A stretch of 32,477 nt of DNA from Bacteroidota bacterium (GCA_019135895.1 JAGVVH010000215.1:1-32477), one strand, 5' to 3'; numbered from the stretch's first letter, positions 8,264-16,779 are shown. The notes: a model not told the origin generated them from the letters alone. Made by a program: numbers and translations.

Positions 8264-9007
8264 TTATAACATAATCTGGGTTATTACTAGGTTTAAGATC
8301 AATAAAACAAAGCTGGCAACTACGATTCCCTGGGTATTGGCTTTTCCCAGCTCCAGCGCTCCCCCTTCAATCCGATATCCATAAAACGAACAAACCGAAG
8401 ACATAACAAAAGCAAAAACAGTAGTTTTTGTCAGGGCATAATAGATATCATACATTCTGAAAAAAGAAGTAATACCGTCAATAAAATCGAACATGGTTAC
8501 CACATTGGTTAAAAGCACTGTGAGATAACCCCCAAAGAGAGCAAAGAAAATGCTAAAAATGATAAGAAGGGGATTCACAATGAGAGAAGCAATAATCTTG
8601 GGCAGCACTAAAAATGAAGCGGGATTAATTCCCATAACCTCTAAAGCGTCAATCTGTTCAGTGACACGCATACTTCCAATTTCCGAAGTAATCCGGGAGC
8701 CAAGGTTCCCAACCAGCAAAAGGCTGATGATGGTAGGACAGAGTTCCATAACAACGGAAGTTCTGACAGTAAAACCAACAGTCCATGCAGGCACCCACGA
8801 ACTTTCAATCTGCAGAGCCGTTTGAATAGTGATAACGCTTCCCAATGTTATGGAAATAATGGAGACAATAAGCAATGAACCTACCCCCATGGCATCCATT
8901 TCAAAAACAAGCTTCTTAAAAAAGATTTTCCATTTTTCAGGCTTGCGAAACACTTTGCCCAAAAAAATAAAATATTCACCAACAATCTCTAATACCCGGA
9001 TAAGCAT
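8264..9007 (-). CDS. mlaE: MlaE-type ABC transporter permease
   Basis: A 247-residue MlaE/YrbE permease, the membrane half of the lipid transporter whose ATPase follows 10 bases downstream. Seen features are an amphipathic N-terminal segment (about residues 1-35), several membrane helices, and the family stretch EIGSMRVTEQIDALEVMGINP at about residues 126-146, which contacts the ATPase. It is the first gene of the mlaE-mlaF-cvpA set. A TAnnTTTG motif lies 17 bases upstream on the minus strand. Length is usual for the family. Expected function is phospholipid transport for outer-membrane asymmetry together with an MCE protein encoded elsewhere. Confidence 0.9.
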   Translation of the reverse strand: MLIRVLEIVGEYFIFLGKVFRKPEKWKIFFKKLVFEMDAMGVGSLLIVSIISITLGSVITIQTALQIESSWVPAWTVGFTVRTSVVMELCPTIISLLLVGNLGSRITSEIGSMRVTEQIDALEVMGINPASFLVLPKIIASLIVNPLLIIFSIFFALFGGYLTVLLTNVVTMFDFIDGITSFFRMYDIYYALTKTTVFAFVMSSVCSFYGYRIEGGALELGKANTQGIVVASFVLLILNLVITQIML

Positions 9008-9024
9008 TTTCTAGATTTTGAACG

Positions 9025-9032
9025 CAAAAATA
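9025..9032 (-). promoter_or_regulatory. -7 promoter motif for mlaE operon
   Basis: On the minus strand the sequence reads TATTTTTGC, matching TAnnTTTG, and its last base lies 17 bases before the mlaE start. No good -33 TTTG is seen at the ideal distance. The gap to the divergent comEC gene is 108 bases. Confidence 0.5.
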
Positions 9033-9115
9033 CAAAAAAAAACAAGCCGGAATTTTATTAATTTATAGTTTCTTCTCTACTAGAAACTTTATTATATTGT
9101 CCCCAAATTACTGCC

Positions 9116-11215
9116 ATGAACTTTTCAAACTACCCCATACTAAAAATCCTCTTATCCTTTATTTTGGGCATAATTTCGGGCGGGTCTGTCATTTTTCCAT
9201 TCTTTTCTGTCCCCTTACTGATAGTTTGTCCGTTGGTATTTGTGTTAATTTCCATCATAATTTTTTCTATTGGAGAATATAAATGGCAGTGGTTGGCAGG
9301 ACTCACCCTCAATATTGCATTCTTTTCTGCGGGTTTTATGATGACTTTTCTCCGACTCAATCCGGAATACAGTTTAGAAAAAAAAGAATTGCTCCGCACC
9401 AATCATTATTGGTTGGTTAAGATTATTGATATTCCTGTAGAAAAAACAAATAGTATCAGGGCAATTTCTTTTATTGAACGAACTGTAAATAATGAAAACG
9501 TTAAAGAAAAGGTGTTGCTTTATTTTAAAAATGATACTGCTGCCAGCCACATTCAATACGGCGATTTGTTACTTGTGAACACTAAACTTGCAGCCATCAA
9601 GCAGCCTAGAAATCCTGATGCTTTTGATTATAGGAAATTTATGAGTCGAAAAGGAGTCTTTTATTCGGGGTTCGTCCCCAAGGATGGTTTTGTTTTCCTG
9701 AGACATTCTTCTCCCAACTTTATTAAAAAATATTCTTCCCGCTTGCAGCAAACTTTGGCTGCACAATTTGCGCGGGCAGGTATGGTGGGAGATGAATACA
9801 GTATCATCACAGCCATTCTGCTTGGGAATGATGACACAATGGATCCGGAATTAAAGGAAAGTTATGCTTCCACTGGTGTGAGTCATATTTTAAGTGTTTC
9901 GGGAATGCATGTGGGAATTATCTATATGATTCTAAATTTTCTTCTAAAACCATTGGAAATGAATAAAAGAAGCAAAACCCTGAAAGCGCTTATTTTGCTT
10001 TTATTTATATGGTTTTATGCTAATATTACCGGATTGTCTCCCTCTGTTAATCGTGCCGCAGCGATGTTTACTTTTGTCACTTTCGGGAACCTGATGCTTC
10101 GAAATACCAATATTTTTCACAGTCTTTTTGCTTCAATGTTTGTCTTATTGGCCATTAACCCCCTCTTAATCTTCGATATCGGTTTTCAACTCAGTTATTT
10201 GGCTTTGTTTGGAATTGTCATTTTTCAGAAACCGATTTTGGCATTATGGGATCCCAAATTTAAAATAGCTCGCTATTTTTGGGAACTGATATCAGTCTCT
10301 TTCGCTGCCCAACTAGGAACTTTTCCTATTTCTGTTTACTATTTCGGACAGTTCCCAAACTACTTCTTATTGGCCAACATGGCCGTAATGCTACTTTCCT
10401 TTGTAATTGTAATTTCGGGGGTTGTCCTACTTTTTGTCTCTTTTTCCTCACTGCTTGTCTCATGGGTCGGGATTCTCCTTATCTATGAAATTAAGGGAAT
10501 GAACTACATCATCCAAACTATAGAGAAGTTGCCATTTTCTGTTACTTCCATGATTGACTATAACATTCCCCAGGTTCTGGTTCTCTATGTGACCATATTT
10601 TCTCTGTATCTATTATTTATGAAAAAAAGGAAAAAATTTTTCTTTTTGTCTCTCTCCTTTTTTTCTCTGTTTGCTCTTATTTATGTTCATGATAAAGTTA
10701 TTTGTTCTAAAAAGGAAGAGATAATGGTGTACTCTCTTAACAGGGCAACTGCCATAAACTTTAATCATTACGGAGAAAGCATTTTGTTGTCGGACACGAT
10801 CACTTCAAAAAACACTTCGCAATATCAGTTTGCTATTGAAAATCATGAACGGAAAAGCCATATTAATAGTCAATGTCTGTCTTTTTCTCAAAATGGTGAT
10901 TTTCCGGAACAACAATTTTATAAAGCCGATAACTTTATTTGTTTCGGAAAGCACTCCTTTTACCTCTTGTCACGAAATCAGAAACTATTCCCTGTGGGCA
11001 AAAAAATAAGGGTTGAATATCTTTACTTACATGGCAATCCAACAATAGCTCCAGAAAAAGTGATGAAGAGTATTCACTTTGAGAAAGTTATTATTGACGA
11101 AAGCAATTCACAATATTATGAAAACAAGTGGATTGAAGCGTGTCAACACCATTCTATTCCTTTTCACTCGACGAGGCAGTCGGGATTTCTGCAAATAAAC
11201 GCTCTGTCAAAATGA
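9116..11215 (+). CDS. ComEC/Rec2-family membrane protein
   Basis: A 699-residue polytopic protein of the ComEC/Rec2 family, the inner-membrane channel for single-stranded DNA uptake in natural competence. Order of parts: two or three N-terminal helices, a soluble DUF4131-type domain (about residues 85-190, containing KQPRNPDAFDYRKFMSRKG), then the Competence domain with many helices (about 215-515). The domain's signature HILSVSGMHVG has S262-G267. The C-terminal soluble part (about 530-699) occupies the place of the usual metallo-beta-lactamase nuclease domain, but no HxHxDH motif is visible, so nuclease activity is doubtful. Such shortened versions are known in Bacteroidota. The start at 9116 gives the normal N-terminus. 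Whether the host is competent cannot be read from this gene alone. Confidence 0.85.
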   Translation: MNFSNYPILKILLSFILGIISGGSVIFPFFSVPLLIVCPLVFVLISIIIFSIGEYKWQWLAGLTLNIAFFSAGFMMTFLRLNPEYSLEKKELLRTNHYWLVKIIDIPVEKTNSIRAISFIERTVNNENVKEKVLLYFKNDTAASHIQYGDLLLVNTKLAAIKQPRNPDAFDYRKFMSRKGVFYSGFVPKDGFVFLRHSSPNFIKKYSSRLQQTLAAQFARAGMVGDEYSIITAILLGNDDTMDPELKESYASTGVSHILSVSGMHVGIIYMILNFLLKPLEMNKRSKTLKALILLLFIWFYANITGLSPSVNRAAAMFTFVTFGNLMLRNTNIFHSLFASMFVLLAINPLLIFDIGFQLSYLALFGIVIFQKPILALWDPKFKIARYFWELISVSFAAQLGTFPISVYYFGQFPNYFLLANMAVMLLSFVIVISGVVLLFVSFSSLLVSWVGILLIYEIKGMNYIIQTIEKLPFSVTSMIDYNIPQVLVLYVTIFSLYLLFMKKRKKFFFLSLSFFSLFALIYVHDKVICSKKEEIMVYSLNRATAINFNHYGESILLSDTITSKNTSQYQFAIENHERKSHINSQCLSFSQNGDFPEQQFYKADNFICFGKHSFYLLSRNQKLFPVGKKIRVEYLYLHGNPTIAPEKVMKSIHFEKVIIDESNSQYYENKWIEACQHHSIPFHSTRQSGFLQINALSK

Positions 11216-11237
11216 TGTGATATTGAACCTTTTTCTT

Positions 11238-11245
11238 TATTTTTG
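11238..11245 (+). promoter_or_regulatory. -7 promoter motif upstream of recG
   Basis: TATTTTTG followed by T matches TAnnTTTG and ends 18 bases before the recG ATG. No clear -33 TTTG is seen at 19-base spacing. It lies in the 48-base gap after the ComEC-like gene, so recG probably has its own start of transcription. Confidence 0.45.
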
Positions 11246-11263
11246 TAATCACAATTAATAATC

Positions 11264-13375
11264 ATGATACAGGTCAATCTTCTGGAAACCCCGATAGAAT
11301 ACCTGAAAGGTGTCGGCCCCAAGAAAGCAGAACTCTTTAAAAAAGAGTTTAATATTTATACTTTCCAGGACCTGCTTTTTTATTTTCCCTACCGTCATGT
11401 GGATAAGTCCAAGATATACAAAATCGCTGAAATTCATTCAGAAGGAGCTTATGTTCAATTTCAGGGAAAAATAGTTTCTTACGAAATTGTGGGGCAGCAG
11501 CGTGCCAGACGCCTAGTTGCGCGTTTTGCCGATGAAACAGGCGTGATAGAACTAGTTTGGTTTAATAGTCTTAAATGGGTAGAAGAGCTGCTCAAAGGGA
11601 AAACCAATTTTATTGTCTTCGGGAAGCCAACCCAATTTAACGGTCGCTGGAATATTACCCATCCCGAAATGATTGACCCCCATGAACACACCGATTCCCA
11701 ACTTCCTCTTAAATTCCAACCCCTCTACAACAGTTCCGATAAAGCGAAAAGAGGAGGACTTGAGACCAAGGCAATTTCTAAATTGGTTTATACTCTTTTA
11801 CTTCAAATTAAAGATGTTATCCACGAAACTCTTTCGACAGAAATAATCGAAAAACACCACCTTCTTTCTTTAAAAGATGCTCTTGTTAATATTCATTTTC
11901 CGGCCGACAATGAAATGTTATCAAAAGCCACCGTTCGTCTTAAATTTGATGAACTGTTTTTTACACAATTAAAACTTCTTACTCTTAAACTGGTTACTTC
12001 TCAGAGAGTGAAAGGACATCTCTTTACAAAAGTTGGCGACTATTTCAATACCTATTATTACAACCACCTTCCTTTTGAGTTGACAAATGCCCAAAAAAAA
12101 GTTATCAAGGAAATTCGTACAGATATGGGCAGTGGTCGGCAAATGAATAGATTGTTACAAGGCGATGTGGGTAGTGGCAAAACCATCACAGCCTTGCTGG
12201 TGATGCTCATTGCCAAAGATAATGGATACCAGTCGTGCATTATGGCCCCGACAGAAATTTTGGCAATTCAGCACTTTGAAAGCATTTCTAAGCAATTGGC
12301 CAATATGAATATGAAAGTGGCTTTTCTCTCGGGATCAACAAAACCTGCTAAGCGTAAGGAAATCTTTGAAGAGCTGCAAAACGGTCATATCGATATTCTT
12401 ATAGGGACACACGCATTAATTGAGGATGAGGTTATTTTTAAAAACATAGGGCTGGTGGTGATAGACGAACAGCACCGATTTGGAGTCGAACAGCGTGCTA
12501 AATTGTGGAAAAAAAACGAGATTCCACCCCACATATTGGTAATGACCGCTACTCCAATACCCCGAACCCTGGCAATGACAGTTTACGGAGATCTTGACCT
12601 TTCTGTTATAGATGAACTTCCTCAAGGAAGAAAACCAATTATTACCAAACTTCTTTTTGAAAAAAACAGATTGCAATTGTTTGGTTTTATGCAGCAGCAA
12701 ATTGATCTCGGACGACAAATTTTTGTTGTTTATCCACTTATTCAGGAATCGGAAAAGTCGGACTTGTTTGACTTAATGGCGGGTTATGATATTATGGCGG
12801 AACGATTTCCACTTCCAAAGTATGCCATTAGCATAGTGCACGGAAAGATGAAGACCGAAGATAAGGATTTTGAAATGCAGCGTTTTATTAAAAAGCAAAC
12901 GCAAATTCTGCTTTCCACTACAGTTATTGAAGTGGGAATCGATGTGCCGAATGCCACGGTGATGGTAGTGGAAAATGCAGAGCGATTCGGTTTGTCTCAG
13001 TTGCATCAGCTTCGCGGACGTGTTGGAAGGGGAGGCGACCAATCCTATTGTATTCTAATGGCAGGCAACAAACTGACTTCTGAAAGCAAACAGCGTCTTA
13101 ACGCAATGGTATCCACCAATGATGGTTTTGTTATTGCAAATATCGACCTCCACCTTCGGGGACCGGGAGATATTCAGGGAACGCAGCAAAGCGGGATGCT
13201 TGACTTCAAAATTGCAGATTTGGTAAAGGATGAAAAACTAATTGCCTATACCCGCAATTTGGCCAAAGCAATACTTGAAGAAGATCCCAAACTTGAACTC
13301 CCCAAAAATCAACGCATTTCAAGTCAACTCAAGGAGTTGCTTAAGAAAAATGTTAATTGGGGAATGATAAGCTAA
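11264..13375 (+). CDS. recG: ATP-dependent DNA helicase RecG
   Basis: A 703-residue RecG helicase, which reverses stalled replication forks and branch-migrates Holliday junctions. An N-terminal wedge/OB domain (about residues 1-200) includes the early GVGPKKAELF helix-hairpin-helix-like motif. The SF2 helicase core follows: Walker A GDVGSGKT at residues 300-307, DEQH box at 401-404 with RFGVEQR after it, motif III TATPIPRT, and motifs V/VI including STTVIEVGIDVPNAT and QLRGRVGRGG. The C-terminal part has the RecG-specific DLHLRGPGDIQGTQQSG. All key motifs are intact and the length is typical. The next gene begins 18 bases after its stop, so read-through is likely. Confidence 0.95.
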   Translation: MIQVNLLETPIEYLKGVGPKKAELFKKEFNIYTFQDLLFYFPYRHVDKSKIYKIAEIHSEGAYVQFQGKIVSYEIVGQQRARRLVARFADETGVIELVWFNSLKWVEELLKGKTNFIVFGKPTQFNGRWNITHPEMIDPHEHTDSQLPLKFQPLYNSSDKAKRGGLETKAISKLVYTLLLQIKDVIHETLSTEIIEKHHLLSLKDALVNIHFPADNEMLSKATVRLKFDELFFTQLKLLTLKLVTSQRVKGHLFTKVGDYFNTYYYNHLPFELTNAQKKVIKEIRTDMGSGRQMNRLLQGDVGSGKTITALLVMLIAKDNGYQSCIMAPTEILAIQHFESISKQLANMNMKVAFLSGSTKPAKRKEIFEELQNGHIDILIGTHALIEDEVIFKNIGLVVIDEQHRFGVEQRAKLWKKNEIPPHILVMTATPIPRTLAMTVYGDLDLSVIDELPQGRKPIITKLLFEKNRLQLFGFMQQQIDLGRQIFVVYPLIQESEKSDLFDLMAGYDIMAERFPLPKYAISIVHGKMKTEDKDFEMQRFIKKQTQILLSTTVIEVGIDVPNATVMVVENAERFGLSQLHQLRGRVGRGGDQSYCILMAGNKLTSESKQRLNAMVSTNDGFVIANIDLHLRGPGDIQGTQQSGMLDFKIADLVKDEKLIAYTRNLAKAILEEDPKLELPKNQRISSQLKELLKKNVNWGMIS

Positions 13376-13393
13376 TCTTTAATATTTTAAAAT

Positions 13394-14164
13394 ATGATTT
13401 TTTATTTTACCGGAACAGGAAATTCTCTCTATGCTGCTCAAAATGTGGCAGCAAAACAAGGGGACAAGTTAATCTCTATTGCTGAATGCCTGAAAAACAA
13501 CACAGTTGATTTTACCCTTCGGGATGATGAAAAAATAGGCTTTGTTTTTCCGATTTATTTTTGGGGATTGCCAACAATAGTGGTTGATTTTATCAGCAGA
13601 CTTAATTTTAAAAATTATACAGGGCAATATCTTTACACAATTCTTGTGTGTGGTGGCAATATTGGTGATTCTGATAATAGTATCAAACGAAAATTAAAGA
13701 AAAAGAATTACCACTTAAATACTGTTTTTACATTGGTAATGCCGGATAATTACATTTTAGCCTTTAATCTCTTGACACCGGAAAATCAAATTAAAGCGAT
13801 TCTTGAAAAAATTGATGAGAAATTAATACAGATAAATGAAATTATTAGTCATCAGGAGAAAAACACCACCAAAATTGACAAAAAGTTACTTGCCAAGCTC
13901 CAAACCCTTACTTCTTATCCGATCTATAAATATGGTAGAAATACCAAACCCTTTTTTGCAACAGATGATTGCACCGGCTGTGGTTTATGCGAACAAATCT
14001 GTCCGTGTCAAACTATTCACCTTATAAATGGAAAGCCGTCATGGAGCAAAAAGTGTACACAATGTTTGGGGTGTCTTCACCGCTGCCCGGTTCATGCTAT
14101 TCAATACGGAAAAAAAACAATTCCTATCGGAAGGTATGTAAATCCTCTATGCAAATGGGAATAA
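13394..14164 (+). CDS. EFR1-type flavodoxin-ferredoxin fusion protein
   Basis: A 256-residue EFR1-family protein: a flavodoxin-like domain followed by a two-cluster ferredoxin. The N-terminus MIFYFTGTGNSLYAA is an FMN phosphate-binding loop. The C-terminal region has C193, C196, C199, C203 and C221, C224, C227, C231, both in CxxCxxCxxxCP order and each expected to hold a 4Fe-4S cluster. An extra Cys lies at 205. The middle (about 115-185) is charged and poorly defined. The family is common in anaerobic Firmicutes and Bacteroidota, and its electron partners are unknown. It follows recG by 18 bases and is convergent with the HAD gene (11-base gap), so the link with recG is probably positional. 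Confidence 0.88.
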   Translation: MIFYFTGTGNSLYAAQNVAAKQGDKLISIAECLKNNTVDFTLRDDEKIGFVFPIYFWGLPTIVVDFISRLNFKNYTGQYLYTILVCGGNIGDSDNSIKRKLKKKNYHLNTVFTLVMPDNYILAFNLLTPENQIKAILEKIDEKLIQINEIISHQEKNTTKIDKKLLAKLQTLTSYPIYKYGRNTKPFFATDDCTGCGLCEQICPCQTIHLINGKPSWSKKCTQCLGCLHRCPVHAIQYGKKTIPIGRYVNPLCKWE

Positions 14165-14175
14165 TATAGTTGATT

Positions 14176-15051
14176 TTATTTAACTCTAAGAATAGTATCT
14201 TTGATTTCAATCAAATATTGATCCGCGGCAATTTTGTCGATAATATTTTTTATGATAAGATCCAGATGACTGTTTTCGGAATAGTTGGCGGGGGCAATAT
14301 AATCGGCACGTTTACTACGAATGATATCTAAAGAGACATTGTTATGATTGGCATGATTGTGGTTGTTTAAATTGAGGCTTGGGTTATAGACTGCCACGGC
14401 ATAGCCACCCTGTAACTTCACCATTTTCATTGCCGGAACATCTGTTTCTCCATCCCCAATGTAAATCATATTTGTAAATGGAACCGGTTTATCTTCTTCA
14501 GGAACAATTTTATTTATTAACCTATTATCATAAGCATTATTAATTCCCTTGTTGATACGGAAAAGGAACTGTGTTTTGTTGGTATAGTTTACAGCTAAAG
14601 CAGGCCAACAAGCTTCTCCGTTAGCATCATACTGAAATCCGGAAGCAAAAATATTCTTGAACTCATGGGCAATGGAAGTTCCTCTGATCATTTCCCGGAT
14701 TCCGGAAGAGATAATGTGGTGTTCTACAAGCAGGTTTTTCTCTGCAGCATAACGGTTAATGCGCTTGAAGAAATTTTCCACTCCCGGGAAAAAAGTGAGT
14801 CGGCGACCATAATTCATAAAAGTCTCTTCTCTGATAGGAATGTTTTTTTCTTTGGCCTTGGCAAGCATGAGGTATAAATATGCCAATACCTCATCCATGT
14901 CATGTTGCTCTGCAATATCGTTGGCCTCCATCCAAAATTCCCGTTTATCCATGTTAATATCGGGAATAAAATTGTATTCTTGCATATTTCCAGGAGCCAA
15001 TGTCCCGTCAAAATCATAGGCAATTGCCACTGTTCGTTTACAGTTTGCCAT
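14176..15051 (-). CDS. HAD-superfamily phosphatase-like hydrolase
   Basis: A 291-residue HAD hydrolase related to the phosphoserine-phosphatase group. Motif I is YDFDGTLAPG with nucleophile D13 and acid/base D15. Motif II is probably HIISSGIR (Ser in SSG), and motif IV is IGDGETDVPAMK, supplying the Mg2+-binding acids. The cap between motifs I and II is helical and rich in acidic and aromatic residues. The substrate cannot be inferred; neighbours on both sides belong to other processes. On the minus strand a perfect TAnnTTTG (TATCTTTG) lies 21 bases upstream of the ATG, supporting this start and a single-gene transcript. Confidence 0.85.
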   Translation of the reverse strand: MANCKRTVAIAYDFDGTLAPGNMQEYNFIPDINMDKREFWMEANDIAEQHDMDEVLAYLYLMLAKAKEKNIPIREETFMNYGRRLTFFPGVENFFKRINRYAAEKNLLVEHHIISSGIREMIRGTSIAHEFKNIFASGFQYDANGEACWPALAVNYTNKTQFLFRINKGINNAYDNRLINKIVPEEDKPVPFTNMIYIGDGETDVPAMKMVKLQGGYAVAVYNPSLNLNNHNHANHNNVSLDIIRSKRADYIAPANYSENSHLDLIIKNIIDKIAADQYLIEIKDTILRVK

Positions 15052-15072
15052 GGTATTAATATTTTAGTGTTA

Positions 15073-15080
15073 CAAAGATA
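15073..15080 (-). promoter_or_regulatory. -7 promoter motif for the HAD gene
   Basis: Minus-strand TATCTTTG fits the TAnnTTTG consensus exactly and lies 21 bases before the start codon. The upstream side is extremely AT-rich and no clear TTTG -33 box was found. Confidence 0.5.
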
Positions 15081-15188
15081 AAAAATAATTATTATATTTT
15101 AATTATTTCATTTTCATTTTTCTTTTAATTAATGAATTATCTTTTTTAATGGTTCCCATTTTTATTTAGAACTAATAGGTTATATCCT

Positions 15189-15213
15189 TACATAAATAAA
15201 CATTATTTATGTA
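15189..15213. repeat. Perfect 11-bp AT-rich inverted repeat
   Basis: TACATAAATAA at 15189-15199 is the exact reverse complement of 15203-15213, separated by three bases. It lies between the HAD gene promoter and the terminator of the pseudouridine synthase gene. Function is unknown; it could be a binding site or chance in AT-rich DNA. Confidence 0.35.
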
Positions 15214-15257
15214 TGAAAGCAATTCAATAAAATTGAGATTTCTTTACTCCTCTGAAT

Positions 15258-15289
15258 AAAAAAGAGCAACTTTTCGGAGTTGCTCTTTT
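15258..15289 (-). terminator. Rho-independent terminator of the pseudouridine synthase gene
   Basis: A perfect 12-bp stem (15260-15271 with 15278-15289, core AGAGCAACT) with a six-base loop is followed on the minus strand by a run of T residues. It begins 11 bases after the stop codon at 15300-15302. The stem is flanked by A/T runs on both sides, so it could also stop plus-strand transcription. Confidence 0.85.
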
Positions 15290-15299
15290 CATATCTGAA

Positions 15300-16721
15300 C
15301 TAAATCATTTTTAAGTAATTGGTTTCCTCTTGGGATAAAAAACGCCATTTTCCACGAGGCAGATTTTTCTTGGTCAATCCGGCAAAGACAACGCGATCAA
15401 GTTTAATAACGTCATAACCGAGACTTTCAAAGATACGGCGAACAATACGGTTTTTTCCGGAGTGAATTGTAATTCCCAGCTCATTTTTTGAATCATTTAC
15501 ATAGGCCAGCTCATCCGGTTTGATAATACCGTCATCAAGTTCAATACCATTAAGAAGAGTTTCGAAATCACTCCCCGTCATGTTTTTGTTTAACTCAACA
15601 TGATAGGTTTTAAGAACCAGATGTTTGGGATGTGTCAATTTTTTAGTCATTTCACCATCATTGGTAAAAAGCAACAATCCTGTTGTGTTTTTATCCAATC
15701 TTCCCACAGGATAAATTCTCTCTTTGCAAGCTCCTCTTACCAGTTCCATAACATCTTTCCGGTCAAACTCATCATCGGTAGTTGTAATATAGTCTTTGGG
15801 TTTATTCAACAAGAGATAAACAGGTTTTTCACGTTGCAAAACCTTATCCCCAAAACGAATTTCATCAGTAGGCATTACTTTGGTTCCCAACTCCGAAACC
15901 ACTTTTCCATTGACTGTAATTGCACCGCTGATAATTAGATTGTCGGCATCACGACGGGAACAAATGCCGGCATTGGAAATGTATTTATTTAAACGAATAG
16001 GACCATACTGTTCTTCATATTCCAATGACAAAATTTTTTGTTTTTTGGGAGCCTGACGACCTTCACGAATACGCTTTTCTACAATTTCAGTGAGAATGGG
16101 AGATTCAGCAGTTATGTTACGACGTTTACGTTGAGGTTTTTCCTCAAAATCTTTACGCCGTGGTCTGTCATCAGCATCTCTACGAGGAGGTCTGTCGCCG
16201 TATTCTCTGCGTGGTGGTCTATCACCGGAATCTCTACGCGGCGGTCTATCACTGTATTCTCTACGCGGTGGTCTGTCACCGGAATCTCTGCGTGGTGGTC
16301 TATCACCGGAATCTCTACGCGGCGGTCTATCACTGTATTCTCTACGCGGTGGTCTGTCGCCGGAATCTCTGCGTGGCGGTCTATCACTGTATTCTCTACG
16401 CGGTGGTCTGTCCCCGGAATCTCTACGCGGCGGTCTATCACCGGAATCTCTGCGTGGTGGTCTATCACCGGAATCTCTACGCGGCGGTCTATCACCGGAA
16501 TCTCTGCGTGGTGGTCTGTCACCATATTCTCTACGTGGCGGTCTGTCACCGGAATCTCTGCGCGGTGGTCTTTCGTCGTATTCTTTTCGTTGATAAGGTT
16601 TATTATCAGTTCTTTTTCGTTTAGATGTCTCATTATCAGAAGTTCTGCGGCTTCTTGAAGATTTTGCAGGACTATCTTTTCTTGATTTACTAAAACTACG
16701 TTTTTTCGGGGAATCTTCCAT
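15300..16721 (-). CDS. RluB-type pseudouridine synthase with Arg/Pro-repeat N-terminus
   Basis: A 473-residue protein. The C-terminal half is an RsuA/RluB-family pseudouridine synthase, which isomerises a specific rRNA uridine. An S4 RNA-binding domain starts near PIRLNKYISNAGICSRR (about residue 236), and the catalytic motif is GRLDKNTTGLL with nucleophile D343. The N-terminal half is unusual: a Ser/Lys/Arg-rich lead (1-49), then about 16 tandem nine-residue units of DRPPRRDSG or DRPPRREYS/G type (residues 50-193). It is strongly charged, surely disordered and probably RNA-binding. Such extensions occur in Bacteroidota RNA-modifying enzymes and helicases. A TAnnTTTG promoter lies 50 bases upstream and a terminator follows. 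RluB (large-subunit rRNA) is preferred over RluE/F or RsuA but is not proven. Confidence 0.88.
   Translation of the reverse strand: MEDSPKKRSFSKSRKDSPAKSSRSRRTSDNETSKRKRTDNKPYQRKEYDERPPRRDSGDRPPRREYGDRPPRRDSGDRPPRRDSGDRPPRRDSGDRPPRRDSGDRPPRREYSDRPPRRDSGDRPPRREYSDRPPRRDSGDRPPRRDSGDRPPRREYSDRPPRRDSGDRPPRREYGDRPPRRDADDRPRRKDFEEKPQRKRRNITAESPILTEIVEKRIREGRQAPKKQKILSLEYEEQYGPIRLNKYISNAGICSRRDADNLIISGAITVNGKVVSELGTKVMPTDEIRFGDKVLQREKPVYLLLNKPKDYITTTDDEFDRKDVMELVRGACKERIYPVGRLDKNTTGLLLFTNDGEMTKKLTHPKHLVLKTYHVELNKNMTGSDFETLLNGIELDDGIIKPDELAYVNDSKNELGITIHSGKNRIVRRIFESLGYDVIKLDRVVFAGLTKKNLPRGKWRFLSQEETNYLKMI
16143..16574 (-). repeat. In-frame 27-bp tandem repeat, about 16 units
   Basis: This segment encodes residues 50-193 of the pseudouridine synthase as 27-bp units. 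Two main unit types alternate: one ending Asp-Ser-Gly and one ending Glu-Tyr-Ser or Glu-Tyr-Gly. Groups of them repeat nearly identically at the DNA level, with only synonymous third-base changes, pointing to recent duplication or conversion. The last two units (DAD and RRKDFE endings) are degenerate. Because 27 is a multiple of three, other frames also stay open here, producing false ORFs on both strands. Confidence 0.95.
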
Positions 16722-16771
16722 GAATAATAACTATTAAAAATCTGCATTTTAATAATGCAAAATTCGGGCGG

Positions 16772-16779
16772 CAAAGATA
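16772..16779 (-). promoter_or_regulatory. -7 promoter motif for the pseudouridine synthase gene
   Basis: Minus-strand TATCTTTG followed by CC fits TAnnTTTG exactly. It lies 50 bases before the ATG, giving a leader of roughly 45 bases. The -33 element is not obvious. Confidence 0.5.

Noticed and set aside
9060..9115. Promoter for the ComEC-like gene
   Set aside because: Only a partial TATATTG sequence is seen, not a TAnnTTTG match, so no promoter was called.
16143..16574. Possible CRISPR array
   Set aside because: The repeats are contiguous, with no unique spacers, are a multiple of three and lie in frame inside a recognised enzyme gene.
16038..16658. Plus-strand 206-residue open frame, and two further long frames (16112-16774 minus, 16160-16624 plus), across the repeat
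   Set aside because: They arise because 27-bp repeats keep other frames free of stops; their translations are simple periodic strings with no domain, while the minus-strand pseudouridine synthase frame has catalytic motifs.
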